Shown: one piece after another, positions 21,428 through 27,735 of the stretch
Layout of the letters: every line of letters begins with the position of its first letter
Position numbering within the stretch: position 1 is the stretch's first letter
Assembly: GCA_021203665.1 (NCBI GenBank)
Contig: JAJQAT010000143.1
Coordinates: forward strand, 1-27,735
Source of the DNA: Bacillota bacterium
GTDB lineage: Bacteria; Bacillota; Clostridia; UBA1381
Length of the DNA: 27,735 nt
Reading direction: 5' to 3'
Translations under genes and position numbers: made by a program
Notes under the pieces: generated by a model
The model's database searches: none
What the model was told of the DNA's origin: nothing
Seen by the model: the letters and a program-made list of their open reading frames with translations, nothing else

Positions 21428-22981
21428 ATGAAAGTAGCCATATATTGCCGCTTATCCGAGGAAGATAGGGACAAACAAAATGAAACGGACGACTCGGGCA
21501 GCATACAAAATCAAAAAGCAATGCTGCTGCAATACTCTATGGAACAGGGGTGGGAGCTTTACAACATATATTCAGATGACGATTACGCGGGAGCCGACAG
21601 GCGGCGCCCCGAATTTAATCGGCTGCTGAAAGACGCGGAAGAGAAAAAATTTGATATTGTACTCTGCAAAACGCAGTCACGATTTACCCGTGAATTGGAG
21701 CTGGTTGAGAAATACATACACGGGTTATTCCCGATATGGGGTATTCGCTTTGTAAGTATTGTCGATAATGCCGATACCGCCAATAAGGGCAACAAAAAGT
21801 CCCGTCAGATAAACGGACTTGTGAACGAATGGTACTTGGAGGATATGTCGGAAAATATAAAAAGCGTTCTAACGAGCAGGCGGCAAAACGGTTATCATAT
21901 CGGAGCGTTCGCGCTTTACGGATATAAAAAAGACCCCGACCAAAAGGGGCATCTTATAATCGATGATGAAGCCGCCGACGTTGTGCGGGAGGTGTTTACG
22001 CTGTTTTCGCAAGGGTACGGAAAAACGGCAATCGCCCGTATGCTAAACGACAGAGGAATACCCAATCCGACCGAGTACAAGCGTTTGCACGGTCTGCGCT
22101 ATAAGCAGCCGATGCGAAAGAACAGCACATTGTGGAAATACTTTGCAATATCCGATATGCTTGTAAACGAAATTTATATCGGAAATATGGTGCAGGGAAA
22201 ATACGGGAGCATTTCTTATAAAACGAAGCAAAACAAGCCCCGTCCCAAAAGCGAATGGTATATCGTGGAGGGTACTCACGAGCCGATTATTGACCGCGAA
22301 TTATGGTACAGAGTGCAGACTATGATTGCCGAAAGAGCAAAGCCGTGTTATACCGGCGAGGTGGGATTGTTCGCGAAAAAGGTGCGCTGCGCAAACTGCG
22401 GTTATACAATGCGCTCATCAAAAAGCGGTGAAAGGCGTTATCTTCAATGCTCAAACAGACACATCGCAAAGGATGCCTGCATAGGCTCGTTTATTTCCGT
22501 CCCGAAGCTGGAGCGGATTGTTATCGATGAGCTTAACCGCTTGGCAAAGGAATTTCTCGATAAGGACGAATTGGAGCGGGGCATTGAATTTTGCGACAAT
22601 TTAGAGGTGCAAAGGAAACGTCTTAAATCCGATATTGCGGTCTATGAAAAAAAGATTGACGAATACTCAAAGGGTATCCGAGAGCTTTATATGGATAAGG
22701 TCAAAGGAATTATTAGCGAAAATGATTTTGCGGAGATGTCAAAAAGCTTTACAAGCGAGCGCAGCCGTTTAGAAATGGCAGTGTCAGACAGTCAAAGGCA
22801 ATTAAGCGAATTGGCAAAAAAAATCAAGGTGGGAGATGACCGCCGTGAAATTGCGGAAAGGTATACCAATCTTGAACATTTAAATCGCGAAATCGTGGAA
22901 ACGCTTATAGATTACATAACCGTCGATAAGCGTATTCCGGGGACAAGGGATGTCCCCGTTGAAATCCACTGGAATTTTTAA
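21428..22981 (+). CDS. Large serine recombinase, intact
   Basis: A 517-residue large serine recombinase. The catalytic domain begins MKVAIYCRLSEEDRDKQNET with nucleophile Ser10; the resolvase core continues through FDIVLCKTQSRFTREL and RQINGLVNEWYLEDMSENIK. A Recombinase domain follows (GAFALYGYKKDPDQKGHLII, with AIARMLNDRGIPNPTEYK), then a zinc ribbon with CANCGYTMRSS and a CSNRHIAKDAC cysteine pair. A coiled coil and a C-terminal tail end DYITVDKRIPGTRDVPVEIHWNF. The start has AAGGAG 9 bases upstream; the open frame extends upstream but without a ribosome site. The gene ends 15 bases before a cotJC 3' fragment, so this is likely an inserted element whose attachment site lies at that junction. 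Confidence 0.9.
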   Translation: MKVAIYCRLSEEDRDKQNETDDSGSIQNQKAMLLQYSMEQGWELYNIYSDDDYAGADRRRPEFNRLLKDAEEKKFDIVLCKTQSRFTRELELVEKYIHGLFPIWGIRFVSIVDNADTANKGNKKSRQINGLVNEWYLEDMSENIKSVLTSRRQNGYHIGAFALYGYKKDPDQKGHLIIDDEAADVVREVFTLFSQGYGKTAIARMLNDRGIPNPTEYKRLHGLRYKQPMRKNSTLWKYFAISDMLVNEIYIGNMVQGKYGSISYKTKQNKPRPKSEWYIVEGTHEPIIDRELWYRVQTMIAERAKPCYTGEVGLFAKKVRCANCGYTMRSSKSGERRYLQCSNRHIAKDACIGSFISVPKLERIVIDELNRLAKEFLDKDELERGIEFCDNLEVQRKRLKSDIAVYEKKIDEYSKGIRELYMDKVKGIISENDFAEMSKSFTSERSRLEMAVSDSQRQLSELAKKIKVGDDRREIAERYTNLEHLNREIVETLIDYITVDKRIPGTRDVPVEIHWNF

Positions 22982-22995
22982 AAGCTTGTGCTTGC

Positions 22996-23202
22996 AAGGC
23001 TGCAGCAGAGCAAAAGGCGAGAACGGTTTACGATAATATATTGAAGCTTTCAGACGACCCCGACGTGAACGAGGTAATAAAATTCCTCCGCCAGCGCGAG
23101 GTGGTTCACTTCCAACGCTTCGGTGAAGCGCTTGACAAAATGCAGTCTAAATTGCAGCATAAAAAGGTATACGCGAACGGCATAAAGAGGGATTGCAAAT
23201 AA
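22996..23202 (+). pseudogene. cotJC: 3' fragment of cotJC (manganese-catalase-like spore coat protein)
   Basis: From KAAAEQKARTVYDNILKLSD through DPDVNEVIKFLRQREVVHFQ and RFGEAL, the reading matches the C-terminal third of CotJC/Mn-catalase. REVVHFQRF carries metal-ligand Glu and His of the second half-site. The reading frame ends IKRDCK and stop, ahead of a strong terminator. The N-terminal two thirds are absent, and the fragment begins 15 bases after the recombinase gene. Disruption by the recombinase element, followed by loss of the other half, is the simplest explanation. Confidence 0.75.
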
Positions 23203-23210
23203 ATCAAAAC

Positions 23211-23241
23211 AGCGGCAGTGGATTTCCACTGCCGCTTTTTT
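23211..23241 (+). terminator. Strong bidirectional-looking terminator
   Basis: A perfect 12-bp stem (AGCGGCAGTGGA, loop TT, TCCACTGCCGCT) ends in six T residues. It terminates the cotJC transcript; on the other strand it could also serve the dockerin gene. Confidence 0.85.
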
Positions 23242-23255
23242 GTGTGCCGTTTTTA

Positions 23256-23436
23256 GGCGTTATGCAATAACGTTCAAGAAACAAGCAGTTTGCGTTTTTG
23301 AAAGCCGCCGTCGTACGCTTTTCAGTGCTTTTGCCTTTGGCAAAAGCCATTTTCCGACAATATTGTCGAAAAATGTCCGCCTATCTTGGCGGCACCGGTA
23401 TGTCAAGCCTTGAAAACGGATAAGATACGAAGTTTA
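23256..23436. repeat. Direct repeat unit 1 (with hairpin element inside)
   Basis: It opens GGCGTTATGCAATAACG and continues TTCAAGAAACAAG; it closes TCAAGCCTTGAAAACGGA, then AAGATACGAAGTTTA. Both ends recur in the next unit. The inner 85 bases are the triple-hairpin element and are absent from unit 2. Confidence 0.75.
23320..23404. repeat. Triple-hairpin repeat element, copy 2
   Basis: GCTTTTGCC-TTT-GGCAAAAGC, then a palindrome centred on GACAATATTGTC, then CCGCCTATCTTGGCGG. The order and flanks match copy 1 at 5542-5610 (TTTCAGT at the left, TAYGTC at the right). The neighbouring repeat unit shows the same site without the element. Confidence 0.7.
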
Positions 23437-23439
23437 CCT

Positions 23440-23543
23440 GGCGTTATGCAATAACGTTCAAGAAACAAGTAGGTTATTCGTTTGAAAGGCGCTGACGTGC
23501 GTTTGCACTTCAAGCCTTGAAAACGGAGAAGATACGAAGTTTA
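23440..23543. repeat. Direct repeat unit 2 (empty)
   Basis: The same start (GGCGTTATGCAATAACG) and end (TCAAGCCTTGAAAACGGA, AAGATACGAAGTTTA) as unit 1, but only 104 bases long because the hairpin element is missing. A third partial start (GAGCGTTAT) overlaps the stop of the dockerin gene. Confidence 0.75.
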
Positions 23544-23550
23544 TTGAGCG

Positions 23551-26500
23551 TTATTTGCCCCATGAAACCAGTACCATTGCCAAATCCCTCGAATCTATCT
23601 TACCGTCGCGGTTTAGGTCGTACTTGATATAGGTGGTGTCGGTCACGGACGCGCCGAAATAGGACGTTGCGGCGGAGAGGTCGTAGAGATTTATAATTCC
23701 GTCGCCCACTATGTCGCCCGCGAGGAAGGTTATTGTATCTACAGTTGTTTTAGCCGTGTTATCAGCCGACACTACTGTTGTTTCATCGTCCAGAATGCTG
23801 TTCCACACCGTAACGCTTGAATTTGCGCCGGTCGGGGTTATCGTCGCGTCATACGTGCGGTAGCCGTCGCCCGAGAATGTCAAGCTCGTGGTGTAGCTCA
23901 TCGGAACCTGCACGGTGAACGTGTAGCCGTACCAGCCGTTGGTGGTGTTGATTTCAGTGTAGCTCACGCCTGTATTGTCACTGCCGAGAGCGACGCTGTA
24001 ATCACCCAAAGCGTTGCTGTATGCGACATTCATCGCGGTGTACTCCGTTGTCTTGCTGCCTATCTCGTTCGGGAACATCACATTCACCGTGAGATTCGAC
24101 TTCGTAAGGCTCGCGGTGCCGGTTACGGGGAAGCCGTACAAATACAATTTTCCGGTATCCTGTGTCGCGTTATACGGGAAGACAACGCTGTTCACCGTCG
24201 CTTGATTTGCAAAGCCGGACGTTGTGTTAAGTCCGAGCGAATACGTACCCTCGCCGACTATTTTCACCGTGCCGAGCGTTATACTCGTCGCCGTTACACC
24301 GCCGTCAACAGTAAACGAGTATTCGCCGTTACCGAGGTACGTCATGCTCACACCGTAAGCCGCGTCAATCGAAAGCGCGCTTATTTTGTTTATATCGCAA
24401 GTATCGTCAAGCGCGAATTTGAACTGCGCGGCGGTGAGGTTTTGTATATCATATCCGTCCGTTCCGCATAGCTTCAGCGTGTATTCACCCGCATCCGAAC
24501 CGCTTTCAAGCGTTAGATATACGCTTTCGGCATAACTGCCGCTTGTAAGGCTTATCGGATTATACGGTATAATCGTACCCGAGAACGAGCTTAGAGAGAA
24601 TGTTACATATGTGCCGTCGTCGCTGAGCTTAGCATCGTTGACCTTATAATTTTCTGCCGAGGTTTCGGTTGCACTATCCGGAATATGGTAAACCGTCGCT
24701 TCGCTTGCCTTTGCGGGAAGCGTTATCTGAACGGTCTGTGTTGCGCCTGAATTTTCCAAAATACTGTTATAGTCAAACGTTTCGTCTTCCACGCCGCCTA
24801 CATACTTTTTAACCGAAATATCAACCGCCATAACGCTTTGACCGCTTGTCAACGCATTCTTGATTGAATCAAACACGGTTTTGGTAACGCTGCCATCCTC
24901 CGTATCAAGATTCTCCAGTACAACGCGGTATTCCGCCGCCTCGCTGTGGTCTATTTTGCCTGCGCTGTTCAAATTATCGTACAAACCGTCAAGAGTAACA
25001 GAGAAATTTACCGCCTCGGTTGTGTCGTACACCGTTGATGCGGAGCGGGTGATTGTATAGCTGCCGCTGCTGTCGGCGGAATAATAGTTATCCGCGACAT
25101 ACGCCGAAACATCGCTGCTGTACGTACCGCAGTCTATGCTGATATTATCGCTGTCGCCGCTTACCGCGTCCGCGTCAGTGCCGCCTGTCGCGGTAAGGGT
25201 GTCGGTTGAGGTCTCGCTTGTTATAGTAAGCGTGCCGTCAGTCGAAGTGCTTGTTATGGCGGCATCATCGCCGGTCGCGGTAAGGGTAACATCGCCGCTT
25301 ATTACCACCGTAACATCGCCGTCACCGCTTACCGTCAGCGGTGAAGATGTACCGCTTTCAATAGTCACATCGTCAAGCGTCACTGTAACGTCCTCGTCCG
25401 AGTCAATTACTATTGTATCGCTTGCGCTTGTCACATCGGCGTATTCATTCATCGAAATTGTATAATCGCCGCCGCCGGTGATTGTCAGCACGCCGTCTTC
25501 GTAGGTATACTCAACGCCGCCGGTTACAACAAGCTGCTGCGAATCCGACACTACCACACAATCATATGTTTCGCTTGTGCTGTCGGTGTGCGAGCTGTAA
25601 TTCGTCGCGATATAGTCCGCAACAACCGCGCTGTCGGAATAGCTGCCGCCTGTGACGGTTATAGTGGTGTCGGTTTCGCCGCTTATAGCGTCCGCAGTTA
25701 AGCCGCCGGTACCGGTTATTGTGAGCGTACTGCCGCTTGTGACTGTCACTCCGGAGGTGCTTTCATCCGTCGCGGTAAGCGTATTTTCGCCGACAAGTAT
25801 CAGCGTAACACTGCCGCCGCCGGTTACCTCAATCGCGGGCGTGCTGTCACTCGTGATACTCACACCGTCAAGGTAGATTGTAACTTCCTCGCCCGATTCA
25901 ACATTAACCACTATCGTGTCGGTTGTGTTTTCCGTGTCGTCCGCCATGGTTATCGTATATGTGCCGCTCTCCGATATGGTAAGCGTATTATTTGCATAGG
26001 TACCCGCTTTGTTGCCGTTTTCATCGGTCACGGTGAACGGGCTTGCATTATTTACCGTGACGGTAAACTCCTCAGACATCGCCGCCATATTGTCGTCGCC
26101 GTAATATTTGAGCGTCAATGTATGCTCGCCCTCGCCGAGGGTTTCTGTGTCAACAGTAAGCTCAAATTCCGTGCCGCTTGTCACCTTAACCGGCTCGCTT
26201 ACCTGCGTATCGCCGTTAAATACCGCCGCATATCCCTCTGTAAGGGATGCAAAGTCAAGCAGTGAAAGCGTATTTGCCGAAGCCGCCGTGCCGCTTGCGG
26301 AAATTGTCGCCTTTACGGTAATTGTATCGCCGCAGTTAAATTCGGATGCTTCCGTGTCGCCGCTGTACGTCTTAATGCCGCCGCTTGACGCGCCGGACTG
26401 CGCTATTGTAACGGTCAGGGTTTGCGCCTCAATATCGCTGTAGTTTGTATCGCCGACCACCTTATAATATACGGTGTATGTTTTCGCGTCCGTGCCGGTG

Positions 26501-27735
26501 GGAACGGATGTACTCCAATCATCATCCTCGCCGGTCAGGCTGTAATACATCGTGCCGTTTTCAGCCGTACCCGCCGTCACAAGCGCCTGCGCTTCGCCGG
26601 TGTAGTAAAGCGTATCTGCCGTCGGCGCGGTGTATGTCGGTGATGCCTCCGCGACCGTAAACGTAAGCGTAAGTGTTGCGGTAACCGCCGACGTGGTATT
26701 TTCGAGCGACGAGAGCGATATATACGGCGTGTTGTCCGTCACGGTAAATTTGACTTCCGTCGCTTCGCTGCTTGCCGCCGTGGGCGTGCCGGTAATTGTT
26801 CCGCTGTTGCTGTCAAATTCCATTCCGGACGGGAGCGTTCCGCTCAATTCTGTATATGTAAATTCCCCGTCCGTGCTGTCAAAATTCTCATCATCCACAA
26901 ACTTCAAATAATCATCCAAATCTATCGCGGTTTCATCGCTGTATGTTTCGCCGTATGTAAGCGAAATATCCGTCGATGTGCCGCTGTCGGTGAACGCGCG
27001 GGCGAACACTGGGTAGAGTGTAGTGTCGTCGGTAATTGTAAAAGTCGTTGGCTGAGTATAGGAGTCCGACGCTTCATCAATTTTCGTCAGCGACCAACCG
27101 ACCTGCTTATATCCTGTATAGGTGTATGGGTATTCCGTTTTAACCGTAACGGTATTACCGTAGCTATAGCCGGTGTTATCCGTCGGTTGATCGCCCGATA
27201 CACCGTCCGGCTTGGCATACGTTACGCTCGCCGTCCAATCATTAGACAAAACGCGGATGGGATAGCTGCCGCTTGTGCTGCTGTCCAGATTAGTGTATGC
27301 GGTGTAGCCCTCCGTAAGCGGCACGGTGTACGCATATCCCTCTGTGCCGACACCCGCCGTGCCGCTGCCGAAATACCCGCCGGTTATGGAGATTGTCGAA
27401 TCACTGCCGCCGCTGCCGCTGCCAATCGCGGTATAGCCGGACGCGGTAATATATCCGCCGGTGATGGTGACAGTCGCACCACTGGCAGAGCCGCCGCCGA
27501 TTCCCGCGCCGTTACTTCCGCCGGTCGCCTTAACGGTGCCGCCGTTTATTGTAACAACGGTACCTGTGCTGCTCAGACCGCCACCAATTCCCGCGCCGTT
27601 GCTGCCGCTGGTCGCGGTAACGGTGCCGCTGTTTATTGTAACGTTGCCCGCACCGGCATAGCCGCCGCCTATACCCGCGCTTTGCTGGGTGCTGGTCGCT
27701 GTAACAGTGCTGTTTGTTATTGTGATATTGCTGCC
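23551..27735 (-). CDS. Very large secreted multidomain protein with C-terminal dockerin (partial, 5' end outside the window)
   Basis: An open frame of at least 1,394 residues; it remains open to the window edge, so the N-terminus and signal peptide are not seen. From the edge, four to five Gly-rich repeats (GTVTATSGSNGAGIGGG, then VVTINGGTVKATGGSNGAGI) form a beta-solenoid. Next come an InlB-like repeat (YKQVGWSLTKIDEASDSYTQ), a putative Ig fold (GTLPSGMEFDSNSGTITGTP) and MBG/Ig-like domains. Two carbohydrate-binding-like domains follow (SGTYTITMADDTENTTDTIV; GDYTISMNEYADVTSASDTI), then beta-rich modules. The last 60 residues are a type I dockerin: GDIVGDGIINLYDLSAATSY and YDLNRDGKIDSRDLAMVLVS, two calcium loops with the first Asn replaced by Val. 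Composition is rich in Ser, Thr, Gly and Asp with few charged patches, as in secreted surface proteins. It may bind polysaccharide and dock to a cohesin. Confidence 0.88.
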   Translation of the reverse strand, partial: GSNITITNSTVTATSTQQSAGIGGGYAGAGNVTINSGTVTATSGSNGAGIGGGLSSTGTVVTINGGTVKATGGSNGAGIGGGSASGATVTITGGYITASGYTAIGSGSGGSDSTISITGGYFGSGTAGVGTEGYAYTVPLTEGYTAYTNLDSSTSGSYPIRVLSNDWTASVTYAKPDGVSGDQPTDNTGYSYGNTVTVKTEYPYTYTGYKQVGWSLTKIDEASDSYTQPTTFTITDDTTLYPVFARAFTDSGTSTDISLTYGETYSDETAIDLDDYLKFVDDENFDSTDGEFTYTELSGTLPSGMEFDSNSGTITGTPTAASSEATEVKFTVTDNTPYISLSSLENTTSAVTATLTLTFTVAEASPTYTAPTADTLYYTGEAQALVTAGTAENGTMYYSLTGEDDDWSTSVPTGTDAKTYTVYYKVVGDTNYSDIEAQTLTVTIAQSGASSGGIKTYSGDTEASEFNCGDTITVKATISASGTAASANTLSLLDFASLTEGYAAVFNGDTQVSEPVKVTSGTEFELTVDTETLGEGEHTLTLKYYGDDNMAAMSEEFTVTVNNASPFTVTDENGNKAGTYANNTLTISESGTYTITMADDTENTTDTIVVNVESGEEVTIYLDGVSITSDSTPAIEVTGGGSVTLILVGENTLTATDESTSGVTVTSGSTLTITGTGGLTADAISGETDTTITVTGGSYSDSAVVADYIATNYSSHTDSTSETYDCVVVSDSQQLVVTGGVEYTYEDGVLTITGGGDYTISMNEYADVTSASDTIVIDSDEDVTVTLDDVTIESGTSSPLTVSGDGDVTVVISGDVTLTATGDDAAITSTSTDGTLTITSETSTDTLTATGGTDADAVSGDSDNISIDCGTYSSDVSAYVADNYYSADSSGSYTITRSASTVYDTTEAVNFSVTLDGLYDNLNSAGKIDHSEAAEYRVVLENLDTEDGSVTKTVFDSIKNALTSGQSVMAVDISVKKYVGGVEDETFDYNSILENSGATQTVQITLPAKASEATVYHIPDSATETSAENYKVNDAKLSDDGTYVTFSLSSFSGTIIPYNPISLTSGSYAESVYLTLESGSDAGEYTLKLCGTDGYDIQNLTAAQFKFALDDTCDINKISALSIDAAYGVSMTYLGNGEYSFTVDGGVTATSITLGTVKIVGEGTYSLGLNTTSGFANQATVNSVVFPYNATQDTGKLYLYGFPVTGTASLTKSNLTVNVMFPNEIGSKTTEYTAMNVAYSNALGDYSVALGSDNTGVSYTEINTTNGWYGYTFTVQVPMSYTTSLTFSGDGYRTYDATITPTGANSSVTVWNSILDDETTVVSADNTAKTTVDTITFLAGDIVGDGIINLYDLSAATSYFGASVTDTTYIKYDLNRDGKIDSRDLAMVLVSWGK

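Noticed and set aside
23256..23543. A possible CRISPR array from the two direct repeats
   Set aside because: There are only two units of unequal length. The extra segment is itself a palindromic repeat found elsewhere, and no cas genes are present.
24014..26911. Several plus-strand frames of 60-110 codons across the dockerin gene
   Set aside because: They are shadows of the repetitive Ser/Thr/Gly-rich gene on the minus strand, with low-complexity Val/Ser-rich translations and no ribosome sites.

Overview
The window looks like a chromosomal segment of an anaerobic, probably spore-forming Firmicute of class Clostridia, moderate in GC. The clues are strong AGGAGG-type ribosome binding sites, Tn4451/TndX-like large serine recombinases, a DUF3847 remnant of conjugative-element type, the 3' end of a cotJC (spore-coat manganese catalase) gene, a dockerin-bearing secreted protein and a paired heterodimeric ABC exporter. 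No RNA genes or CRISPR array were seen.

Layout. (1) 66-3094: a four-gene plus-strand operon with an unknown protein, a YidD-domain membrane protein, an SPFH protein with a C-terminal SHOCT domain, and a four-helix membrane protein. (2) 3466-5530: a TIGR04076-family gene, then a gene graveyard. A nitroreductase is cut after about 40 codons. A serine recombinase survives only as N- and C-terminal pieces, and a frameshifted YitT-family gene lies between them. (3) 5935-8478: two paralogous XRE regulators with conserved leaders. Between them are a DUF3847 gene broken by a 63-bp palindromic insert and a cluster of hairpins. (4) 8692-19348: the most interesting part. A seven-bladed RCC1 protein and a TetR regulator face a plus-strand run of nitroreductase, flavodoxin, two tandem Sir2 proteins with the catalytic His replaced by Gln (as I recall for class M ADP-ribosylating sirtuins), a PARG-like macrodomain protein (TIGR02452), a heterodimeric ABC exporter and TraX. 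(5) 19654-21156: a ThiF/MoeB plus rhodanese operon behind a consensus promoter, ending in an aminotransferase fragment. (6) 21238-23202: a 48-codon ORF and an intact large serine recombinase abutting a cotJC 3' fragment. (7) 23211-27735: direct repeats, one of them carrying a triple-hairpin insert, then the C-terminal 1,394 residues of a very large secreted protein ending in a dockerin.

How it works together. Three promoters in region 4 (RCC1, tetR, nitroreductase) can be read directly, each with a 17-bp spacer. An 18-bp sequence overlapping the -35 box is shared by the RCC1 and nitroreductase promoters, and an ACAnnTGTCGC motif occurs three times around tetR and the nitroreductase promoter. 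I infer a TetR-controlled redox or ADP-ribosylation regulon in which sirtuin-like writers and a PARG-like eraser are made together with flavin enzymes, and the RCC1 protein is co-regulated. The function is inferred; the promoter architecture and the motif substitutions are visible in the sequence.
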